A DNA stretch of 8,079 bases from Ruminococcaceae bacterium UBA6857 (GTDB lineage: Bacteria; Bacillota; Clostridia; Oscillospirales; Acutalibacteraceae): the NCBI GenBank assembly GCA_002451715.1, contig DKDD01000002.1, forward strand, positions 1 to 8,079, written 5' to 3'. A model generated the notes under the pieces. The model saw nothing but the letters and a program-made list of their open reading frames with translations, searched no databases and was not told where the DNA came from. How positions within the stretch are numbered: position 1 is the first letter of the stretch; each line of letters begins with the position of its first letter. Below are positions 1 to 3,867 of this stretch, piece by piece. The position numbers and the translations under genes were made by a program.

Positions 1-107
1 TGGATATCGGAACAGTTGCATTACTGCTTATTTTAGCCACAGGCTACATAATCGTAATCAACAAGTCGTTTGAAAAAGGTAACGACAACAGAAATAATAA
101 AAAATAA
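1..107 (+). CDS. Type I toxin-like small hydrophobic peptide, module A (partial at window edge)
   Basis: The A of the ATG and all upstream sequence lie outside the window; reading from the second base of the start codon gives a 35-residue peptide ending at TAA 105-107. It is almost identical to the module B peptide at 383-490, with one visible amino-acid change (Leu17 to Ile) and a silent Leu8 change. It has a short N-terminus, a hydrophobic segment at about residues 3-20, and a polar, Lys/Asn-rich tail. This layout is typical of membrane-acting type I toxins of Firmicutes (holin-like, TxpA/Fst-like in general form). I do not recognise a named family by sequence. The stop codon is inside the stem of a bidirectional terminator, and a convergent antisense promoter follows. 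Toxicity is inferred from architecture only. Confidence 0.65.
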   Translation, partial: DIGTVALLLILATGYIIVINKSFEKGNDNRNNKK

Positions 108-183
108 CCGCCCATGCCCACGAAGCTGACGGTTATTTTTTAACTTTCGCATTGGGCAACCGCTTATCGCAGAGCCTTTTTAC
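97..183 (-). ncRNA. Predicted antisense (antitoxin) RNA A
   Basis: A near-consensus promoter on the - strand (190-218) predicts a start near 183. The terminator hairpin at 103-137 with a U-run predicts an end near 97, giving about 87 nt. No ORF of note lies in it. Its 5' part can fold as a small hairpin (CUGC-GAUAA-GCGG, complement of 155-172 region) and carries the GCGGUUGCCC core also found in the toxin B leader. It overlaps the 3' end of toxin A by the terminator hairpin, as RatA- and RNAII-type antitoxins do with their targets. Ends are inferred, not observed. Confidence 0.65.
103..141. terminator. Bidirectional terminator shared by toxin A and antisense RNA A
   Basis: AATAACCG (103-110) pairs with CGGTTATT (130-137). 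The hairpin is followed by a T-run on the + strand (to 141) and, read on the - strand, by a T-run from the A-rich bases 98-104. The toxin stop codon sits in the left arm. Both convergent transcripts can end here, so they would be complementary across the hairpin. Confidence 0.8.
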
Positions 184-189
184 ATTAAT

Positions 190-218
190 ATTATATCCGT
201 ATACAGACCGTTTGTCAA
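190..218 (-). promoter_or_regulatory. Sigma-A promoter for antisense RNA A
   Basis: Read on the - strand: TTGACA (213-218), 17-bp spacer, TATAAT (190-195). Both hexamers are perfect consensus at ideal spacing, so this should be a very strong constitutive promoter. It is back to back with the toxin B promoter: the two -35 elements are only 14 bp apart. Confidence 0.85.
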
Positions 219-232
219 GCGGTTAATTTTTA

Positions 233-264
233 TTGACAAAAACCGACAATGATGATAGTATAAT
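233..264 (+). promoter_or_regulatory. Promoter for toxin B mRNA
   Basis: TTGACA is at 233-238. A consensus TATAAT lies at 259-264, but the spacer would be 20 bp. An alternative -10, TAGTAT at 256-261, gives a 17-bp spacer and an extended TGn (TG at 253-254). Either way the signal is less ideal than the antisense promoters, which fits an antitoxin in excess of toxin. Transcription would start near 268-271, giving a leader of about 113 nt. Confidence 0.65.
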
Positions 265-286
265 ATTCAGCTCTGCCAAAACGGTA

Positions 287-382
287 GGCGGTTGCCCTCA
301 TGGTTCGGCATTTTTCCGAGCAGGAGGGTCAAATCTTTTTATTTATTTCACCCTCCGAGTAAAACAAAGGAGGGCGATACCT
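287..382 (+). promoter_or_regulatory. Toxin B 5' leader with two competing pairings around the Shine-Dalgarno
   Basis: The SD AAAGGAGGG (366-374) precedes the ATG at 383 by 8 nt. CCCTCC (351-356) can pair either with GGAGGG upstream (323-328) or with the SD itself (369-374), so the two states are mutually exclusive. Separately, GUUGCCCUC in the leader core (291-299) can pair with GAGGGCGAU (370-378) over 9 positions including two G-U pairs, also covering the SD. A 20-codon upstream ORF (ATG 300-302, stop 360-362) spans these elements but has no clear SD. The leader therefore looks built to hide the SD. The pairings are read from the sequence; regulation is inferred. Confidence 0.6.
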
Positions 383-490
383 ATGGATATCGGAACAGTT
401 GCATTGCTGCTTATTTTAGCCACAGGCTACTTAATCGTAATCAACAAGTCGTTTGAAAAAGGTAACGACAACAGAAATAATAAAAAATAA
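383..490 (+). CDS. Type I toxin-like small hydrophobic peptide, module B
   Basis: A 35-residue peptide starting at ATG 383 behind AAAGGAGGG with 8-nt spacing; the longer in-frame extension from 233 has no RBS and begins inside the promoter, so it is rejected. Residues 3-20 are hydrophobic and form one potential TM helix; residues 22-35 are polar and Lys/Asn-rich, ending in two lysines. Size, topology, buried SD, and the convergent antisense RNA overlapping its 3' end match type I toxins that depolarise or perforate the membrane. The stop codon is in the terminator stem. The family was not recognised by sequence, so function is inferred from architecture. A near-identical copy lies immediately upstream. 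Confidence 0.7.
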   Translation: MDIGTVALLLILATGYLIVINKSFEKGNDNRNNKK

Positions 491-571
491 CCGCCCAACG
501 ACCAAATTGAGTGCGGTTATTTTTTATAACTAAATCCATTTGGGCAACCGCTTATCGCAGAGCCTTTTTAC
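480..571 (-). ncRNA. Predicted antisense (antitoxin) RNA B
   Basis: The promoter at 578-606 (-) predicts a start near 571 and the hairpin 486-521 an end near 480, about 92 nt. The first ~30 nt are identical to antisense RNA A (complement of 542-571), while the terminator loop differs, so cross-talk between A and B may depend on which region is the recognition site. It lies downstream of and co-directional with the ABC-F gene, and I see no - strand terminator between them. Overlap with toxin B mRNA is at least the terminator hairpin. Ends are inferred. Confidence 0.65.
482..525. terminator. Bidirectional terminator of module B
   Basis: AATAACCGC (486-494) pairs with GCGGTTATT (513-521). The flanking A-run (482-485) and T-run (522-525) extend the helix to 13 bp and provide the U-tract in either direction. 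The toxin B stop codon (488-490) is inside the left arm. The loop sequence differs from that of module A. Confidence 0.85.
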
Positions 572-577
572 ATTAAT

Positions 578-606
578 ATTATATCCGTATAATAACCGTT
601 TGTCAA
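578..606 (-). promoter_or_regulatory. Sigma-A promoter for antisense RNA B
   Basis: On the - strand: TTGACA (601-606), 17-bp spacer, TATAAT (578-583). Both hexamers are perfect. One arm of an 11-bp inverted repeat (581-591 / 613-623) overlaps its -10 region. Confidence 0.85.
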
Positions 607-628
607 GCGGAATATACGGATATTTTTG
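581..628 (+). terminator. Distal + strand hairpin-T element downstream of module B
   Basis: ATATCCGTATA (581-591) and TATACGGATAT (613-623) form a perfect 11-bp inverted repeat with a 21-bp centre, followed on the + strand by a T-run ending at 628. It could stop toxin B transcripts that pass the first terminator, protecting the convergent ABC-F gene that ends at 637. Alternatively, since it flanks the -35 of the antisense promoter, it could be a protein-binding operator. Module A lacks the second arm. Confidence 0.45.
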
Positions 629-636
629 TTGCATAA

Positions 637-2238
637 TTATTTGGTAACAAGCAATTCGTTGTTTTCAAGATAATCGTCGTAGGTTTCGTTTTTGTCGTAC
701 ACGCCGTCCTCACGAAATTCAATGATTCTATCGGCAATAGTTTGAACAAACTGGTGGTCGTGAGACGTGAAAAGGAGCGAACCTTTGAATTTGATGAGGG
801 CGTTGTTGAGCGAAGTGATCGATTCAAGGTCAAGGTGGTTCGTCGGTTCGTCAAGAATAAGAACGTTTGCGCCGGAAAGCATCATTTTGCAAAGCATGCA
901 GCGAACTCTTTCGCCGCCGGAAAGAACCTTTGCCTTTTTGGTTGCCTCTTCGCCGGAGAACATGAGTCTTCCGAGCCAGCCGCGAACGTCGCTTTCAAAC
1001 TGAAGGTCGGAATATCTTCTGACCCAGTCAATGAGTGAATCTTCAACACCGTCAAAAAATGCCGAGTTGTCCGACGGAAAGTACGCCTGAGAAGTGGTTA
1101 CACCCCACTTGAACGAGCCTTCGTCCGGTTCAAGTTCACCGGTGATAATTTTGAAAAACGTTGTTTTTGCAACTCCGTCGGTACCGACAAAGGCAACCTT
1201 TTCGTTCGGCCTGATTGTAAAAGTCACATCATCAAGAACCTTTCTTCCGTCAACGGTTTTTGAAAGGTGTTCAACCATGAGCATATCATTGCCGATTTCG
1301 CGGTCGGGCTTGAATTCAATGAACGGAAAACGGCGCGACGAAACGGGCATGTCTTCGATAACGATTGAATCAAGAAGCTTTTTTCGGCTTGTTGCCTGTT
1401 TGGATTTTGAAGCGTTTGCGGAAAAGCGCGCAATGAATTCCTGAAGTTCCTTAACCTTAGCTTCGTTCTTTTTGTTCTGTTCGCGAAGCTGGCGCTGTGC
1501 CATTTGGGTGTATTCATACCAGAAGTCGTAGTTGCCGACATAAAGCGAAATTTTTCCGAAGTCAACGTCCGCAATGTGGGTGCAAACTTTGTTGAGAAAG
1601 TGTCTGTCATGGCTGACAACGATAACGGTGTTTTCAAAGTTCATGAGGAAATCTTCAAGCCAGTTGATTGCCGCAACGTCAAGGTGGTTCGTCGGCTCGT
1701 CAAGAAGAAGAATATCCGGGTTGCCGAAAAGTGCCTGCGCAAGAAGAACCTTAACCTTTTGGTCGCCGGTGAGTTCTCGCATAAGCTTATAATGGAATTC
1801 GTTGTGGATTCCGAGTGCGTTGAGAAGAATTTCTGCGTCGCTTTCCGCACTCCAACCGTCCATTTCGGCAAACTCTTCTTCAAGCTCGCTGATTCTTATT
1901 CCGTCCTCTTCGGTGAAGTCCTCTTTTGCGTAAAGTTCTTCCTTTGCGTCCATGATTTCAACAAGGTGAGCATTGCCCATGAGAACGGTGCGGATAACGT
2001 CGTATTCGTCATAAGCGTAGTGATCCTGCCTGAGAACGGAAAGGCGCTCGCCCGGAGTAATGCTGACATAACCCTTGTTCGGTTCAATCTCGCCGGAAAG
2101 AATTTTCAAAAAGGTTGATTTGCCTGCTCCGTTTGCGCCGATGAGACCATAGCAATTGCCCTTTGTGAAATTTATCGAAACGCTTTTGAAAAGCTCTCTT
2201 GAGCCATACTGAAGCGTAACATTGTTCGTACTTATCAT
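637..2238 (-). CDS. ABC-F family ATPase, YkpA/YbiT type
   Basis: A 533-residue soluble protein with two ABC domains and no TM domain, of the ABC-F class that acts on the ribosome (translation factors and antibiotic-resistance proteins). Domain 1 has Walker A GANGAGKST (34-42), Q71, Walker B ILLLDEP (176-182) and H210. An interdomain linker follows with the run RFSANASKSKQATSR (271-285) typical of YbiT/YkpA. Domain 2 has signature LSGGE (439-443), Walker B VLILDEP (459-465) and H493. Oddly, Walker A of domain 2 is GTDGVAKTT (352-360, Ala for the last Gly), the Q-loop position is Ser389, and signature 1 is LTGDQ (156-160); all three belong to one composite ATP site. The ATG at 2238 was chosen because GNRELF-type N-termini begin here and AAAGGATG lies about 9-10 nt upstream; the longer frame to 2310 overlaps the promoter. 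An antibiotic-resistance role is possible but not indicated. Confidence 0.9.
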   Translation of the reverse strand: MISTNNVTLQYGSRELFKSVSINFTKGNCYGLIGANGAGKSTFLKILSGEIEPNKGYVSITPGERLSVLRQDHYAYDEYDVIRTVLMGNAHLVEIMDAKEELYAKEDFTEEDGIRISELEEEFAEMDGWSAESDAEILLNALGIHNEFHYKLMRELTGDQKVKVLLAQALFGNPDILLLDEPTNHLDVAAINWLEDFLMNFENTVIVVSHDRHFLNKVCTHIADVDFGKISLYVGNYDFWYEYTQMAQRQLREQNKKNEAKVKELQEFIARFSANASKSKQATSRKKLLDSIVIEDMPVSSRRFPFIEFKPDREIGNDMLMVEHLSKTVDGRKVLDDVTFTIRPNEKVAFVGTDGVAKTTFFKIITGELEPDEGSFKWGVTTSQAYFPSDNSAFFDGVEDSLIDWVRRYSDLQFESDVRGWLGRLMFSGEEATKKAKVLSGGERVRCMLCKMMLSGANVLILDEPTNHLDLESITSLNNALIKFKGSLLFTSHDHQFVQTIADRIIEFREDGVYDKNETYDDYLENNELLVTK

Positions 2239-2290
2239 TAAGAACACATCCTTTTGTTGTTCGGTGTAATTATCGGTGGTCAACCCGATA

Positions 2291-2319
2291 AGTATACCAC
2301 ACAGAGGCAATTAATTCAA
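2291..2319 (-). promoter_or_regulatory. Promoter for the ABC-F gene
   Basis: On the - strand: TTGAAT (2314-2319), 17-bp spacer, TATACT (2291-2296), with an extended TGn just upstream of the -10. The start would be near 2284, leaving a leader of about 46 nt. This is too short for an obvious attenuator of the kind seen before some resistance ABC-F genes, and I see no such hairpin. Confidence 0.7.
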
Positions 2320-2323
2320 CGTG

Positions 2324-2363
2324 AAAAAAGCCAAAAAACCGCCCAAACAAAGCGGACGGTTTA
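2324..2363 (-). terminator. Intrinsic terminator upstream of the ABC-F promoter
   Basis: On the - strand AACCGTCC pairs with GGGCGGTT (stems at 2354-2361 and 2337-2344, one G-U pair), then a T-run, GGC and a second T-run (2324-2338). It would stop - strand transcripts coming from antisense RNA C or from the sialidase gene before they enter the ABC-F promoter. On the + strand it is followed by a poorer T-rich stretch. Confidence 0.75.
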
Positions 2364-2370
2364 TTTTCAT

Positions 2371-2399
2371 TTGACAAAATTCGCATGACATGATAAAAT
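2371..2399 (+). promoter_or_regulatory. Promoter for toxin C mRNA
   Basis: TTGACA (2371-2376), 17-bp spacer, TAAAAT (2394-2399) with extended TGa at 2391-2393. Transcription would start near 2406, so the leader is about 52 nt and begins directly with the element shared with antisense RNA C. Confidence 0.85.
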
Positions 2400-2433
2400 A
2401 TTTTCGGTGCCGTAATATACGACAAGGCGGTTG

Positions 2434-2454
2434 CTCCTCGAAAGAGGAGGTGAT
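2434..2454 (+). promoter_or_regulatory. Shine-Dalgarno of toxin C locked in a GNRA-loop hairpin
   Basis: CTCCTC (2434-2439), loop GAAA (2440-2443) and GAGGAG (2444-2449) form a perfect 6-bp hairpin with a stable GNRA-type tetraloop. The right arm is the core of an unusually complete SD, AGGAGGTGAT (2445-2454), 7 nt from AGGAGG to the ATG at 2458. A near-perfect SD hidden in a stable hairpin is typical of type I toxins, where translation must be delayed until a processed or activated mRNA forms. Confidence 0.75.
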
Positions 2455-2457
2455 AGC

Positions 2458-2553
2458 ATGAATATAACGCTTTCTGAGCTTATAGCAATTCTTGAATTGC
2501 TTATAAATGTTATCACTCTTTGTTACATAATATTTCGTAACAAAAAGAAATAA
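2458..2553 (+). CDS. Type I toxin-like small hydrophobic peptide, module C
   Basis: A 31-residue peptide, MNITLSELIAILELLINVIT then CYIIFRNKKK. Residues about 4-26 form one hydrophobic, probably membrane-spanning helix carrying Glu7 and Glu13, and the C-terminus is basic (R27, K29-K31). The ATG at 2458 is preceded by the strong SD described separately. Sequence similarity to the A/B peptide is slight, but the module layout is the same: own promoter, SD-sequestering leader, convergent antisense RNA and a shared 3' hairpin. It most resembles the short holin-like toxins annotated in many Firmicutes. Toxicity is inferred. It is divergent from the ABC-F gene, with promoters about 50 bp apart. Confidence 0.72.
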   Translation: MNITLSELIAILELLINVITLCYIIFRNKKK

Positions 2554-2562
2554 GTTTCTCAC

Positions 2563-2656
2563 ATAAATAAGTAAGAAACACCGCCCACTCTCACATGGCG
2601 GTGTTTCTAAAAATACCAACATAACAGGAGTAACCGCATATTGCGGCACCCTTTGT
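2563..2656 (-). ncRNA. Predicted antisense (antitoxin) RNA C
   Basis: The promoter at 2663-2691 (-) predicts a start near 2656, and the hairpin at 2574-2608 an end near 2563, about 94 nt. Its 5' part folds as CCGC-AAUAU-GCGG (complement of 2636-2646 region) and runs into UACUCCU, which contains CUCCU, complementary to the toxin C SD. The leader matches the toxin C leader: both have GGUGCCG, then AAUAU, then GCGGUU(A/G)CUCCU. It lies 57 bp downstream of and co-directional with the sialidase gene. Ends are inferred. Confidence 0.65.
2574..2608. terminator. Shared 3' hairpin of module C
   Basis: AGAAACACCGCC (2574-2585) pairs perfectly with GGCGGTGTTTCT (2597-2608), a 12-bp stem with an 11-nt loop. 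Unlike in modules A and B, the + strand continues as AAAAATACC with no U-tract, and the - strand has only a patchy one (TTACTTATTTA). It may therefore be a weak terminator or mainly a stability and pairing element, with the true + strand stop further on. Confidence 0.6.
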
Positions 2657-2662
2657 ATTTAT

Positions 2663-2691
2663 ATTATACCCGACCGCTTGATATTTGTCAA
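2663..2691 (-). promoter_or_regulatory. Sigma-A promoter for antisense RNA C
   Basis: On the - strand: TTGACA (2686-2691), 17-bp spacer, TATAAT (2663-2668), again perfect hexamers. The -35 lies inside a hairpin-forming inverted repeat (2674-2681 / 2688-2695). Confidence 0.85.
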
Positions 2692-2706
2692 GCGGCTTAT
2701 TTTTAT
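2674..2706 (+). terminator. Distal + strand terminator downstream of module C
   Basis: CCGCTTGA (2674-2681), 6-nt loop, TCAAGCGG (2688-2695), then a T-rich run (2697-2706). Read on the + strand this is a good intrinsic terminator and may be the real end of toxin C mRNA, since the proximal hairpin lacks a U-tract. It overlaps the -35 of the antisense promoter, so a toxin mRNA ending here would contain the full complement of antisense RNA C. Confidence 0.65.
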
Positions 2707-2713
2707 TGCGTCA

Positions 2714-3754
2714 TCATTTCACTTTTATCTGCCAATAAACGATGTAGTCGCGTTCATATGTATATGTGATGTGAACCGTGTCGCCCTCAACAACAACTGC
2801 GGGGTATGAGTATTCGCCAAAGCCTGCTTCAAGATTTTTAATTCTTGTAAAAGTTTTTCCGTCGTCGGTTGAAACAAAAAGCGAAAGGGGCGTGCGAACA
2901 CCGGGAAGACCGTACGGATTGCAAACAAGGAAGATTCTTCCGGTTTCGTCCGTGTCAAGGTCAATTCCGCTGTTGTTGTTTGCAAGCGAAGTCGGATAAG
3001 CTTTTGACCATGTTTTTCCGTTGTCAAACGAATCGCTGCGATAGATTTTTCCGACTTTGGTTCTCGTCATCATGTGAACCGAACCGTCTTTTGATTGCCA
3101 AAGCGTCGGCTGAATCATCGGAACGTCAACAAGACCAAGCTTTGCTTCGATAAAATCCGTTTTTTCCCAAGTTTCTCCGTCATCATATGAAATATCGACA
3201 AAGGCGCGCCAAACTTTTCCGCTTTCATCCGAAGCGGGGGCAAGAATTGTGCCGTCGTTCAGTCTGATTGCCTTGTTCTTGACAGGACCTCTTCCGCCGC
3301 TTGTGTCGCCGAAAACAAGTTCTTTCGGTTCGCTCCAAATTTTTCCGTCTTTTGAATATGAAACGAAAGTCTGCCACGAGGAAATTTCTCGACCGACCTT
3401 GAAGTAAAGCGCAATTGTTCCGTCGGTCTTTTCAAAAAGCACGGGGTTCCAGTGGGCAGTGTTTTCGTCCGCGGTAACTTTTACGGGTGTGCTCCATGTT
3501 CCGTTCTTTTCGCGTACCGCTGTGAGAATGTTCACGTCGTCCGCTTTTTCTTTTGTTCCGGCGAACCATGCCGAAACAACGCGTCCGTCGCCGAGCGGAA
3601 GAACCGTTGAAGCGTGGCAGTCTTCGGTTGGCATTTCGGTGAAAACAAGTTCCCTTTCGGCAGAAACAATGACTTCTTCGGCTGCACCCTGAGACACGCC
3701 CAAAGCCAAGAAAAACGCAATTAAAATTGAAGTTATCTTTTTAAAAATGTTCAT
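2714..3754 (-). CDS. Secreted BNR-repeat sialidase-like protein
   Basis: 346 residues. An N-terminal signal peptide (FKK basic start, hydrophobic 8-20, likely cleavage near residues 23-25) indicates export. The body is a beta-propeller of the sialidase superfamily (BNR_2 type) with four Asp-boxes: SYSKDGKIW (132-140), SYDDGETW (189-196), SFDNGKTW (242-249) and STDDGKTF (295-302). The N-terminal DCHASTV (45-51) and the late GEYSYPAV (313-320) are typical of the subfamily annotated as exo-alpha-sialidase. Sialic acid as substrate is not proven, because related propellers act on other sugars and I cannot assign the Arg triad and Tyr/Glu pair without a structure alignment. Length is normal for a single-domain member; no LPXTG or carbohydrate-binding module is seen. 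The ATG follows AGGGAG at 7-8 nt. No - strand terminator lies between its stop and the antisense C promoter. Confidence 0.85.
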   Translation of the reverse strand: MNIFKKITSILIAFFLALGVSQGAAEEVIVSAERELVFTEMPTEDCHASTVLPLGDGRVVSAWFAGTKEKADDVNILTAVREKNGTWSTPVKVTADENTAHWNPVLFEKTDGTIALYFKVGREISSWQTFVSYSKDGKIWSEPKELVFGDTSGGRGPVKNKAIRLNDGTILAPASDESGKVWRAFVDISYDDGETWEKTDFIEAKLGLVDVPMIQPTLWQSKDGSVHMMTRTKVGKIYRSDSFDNGKTWSKAYPTSLANNNSGIDLDTDETGRIFLVCNPYGLPGVRTPLSLFVSTDDGKTFTRIKNLEAGFGEYSYPAVVVEGDTVHITYTYERDYIVYWQIKVK

Positions 3755-3787
3755 GTTTTTTCTCCCTGAAAAGCTTTTTATATTATT

Positions 3788-3816
3788 AAAGTATCATAGT
3801 TTTGCCTTTGAGTCAA
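3788..3816 (-). promoter_or_regulatory. Promoter for the sialidase-like gene
   Basis: On the - strand: TTGACT (3811-3816), 17-bp spacer, TACTTT (3788-3793) with an extended TGa. The -10 is weak but the extension and -35 compensate. The leader would be about 27 nt. It starts immediately after the U-tract of the preceding gene's terminator, so the gene is likely its own transcription unit. Confidence 0.55.
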
Positions 3817-3849
3817 GAAAAAATCGCCGCTTCGTTTTTAAAGCGGCGA
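3817..3849 (-). terminator. Terminator of the surface-protein gene
   Basis: On the - strand TCGCCGCTT pairs with AAGCGGCGA (3841-3849 and 3824-3832) with an 8-nt loop, followed by six T (3818-3823). A perfect 9-bp GC-rich stem about 20 nt after the stop codon at 3868. Confidence 0.9.
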
Positions 3850-3867
3850 AAAATTTTGTTTGCAAAA

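Larger units (their letters stand above)
1..611. repeat. Tandem duplication of toxin/antitoxin modules A and B
   Basis: Bases 1-223 (module A from its start codon through the antisense promoter) match 384-611 (module B). The offset is 383 in the coding part and 388 downstream, because the terminator loop differs by a few bases. The coding part and the block 154-203 versus 542-590 are nearly identical, while the terminator loop and the bases between them (about 111-153 versus 494-541) have diverged. Conserved peptide, conserved antisense leader and promoter, and a divergent terminator loop suggest duplication followed by specificity divergence or drift. The left end of copy A is not visible. 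Confidence 0.9.

Noticed and set aside
233..382. In-frame extension of the toxin B ORF upstream to 233 (85 residues)
   Set aside because: It would begin at the -35 element itself, ahead of any transcription start, has no SD, and is read through a leader with clear RNA elements. ATG 383 has a strong SD.
2239..2290. Antibiotic-responsive attenuator in the ABC-F leader
   Set aside because: The leader is only about 46 nt, with no convincing leader peptide or terminator/antiterminator pair; the hairpin at 2324-2363 lies upstream of the promoter.
2311..2649. 112-residue - strand ORF across module C
   Set aside because: It crosses the toxin C gene, two terminator hairpins and the antisense RNA; composition is not protein-like and no SD supports its start.
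1..2713. Insertion sequence, composite transposon or CRISPR array around the repeated modules
   Set aside because: No transposase, no terminal inverted repeats with target duplications, and only two tandem copies about 385 bp apart; the repeats are explained by the toxin/antitoxin modules.
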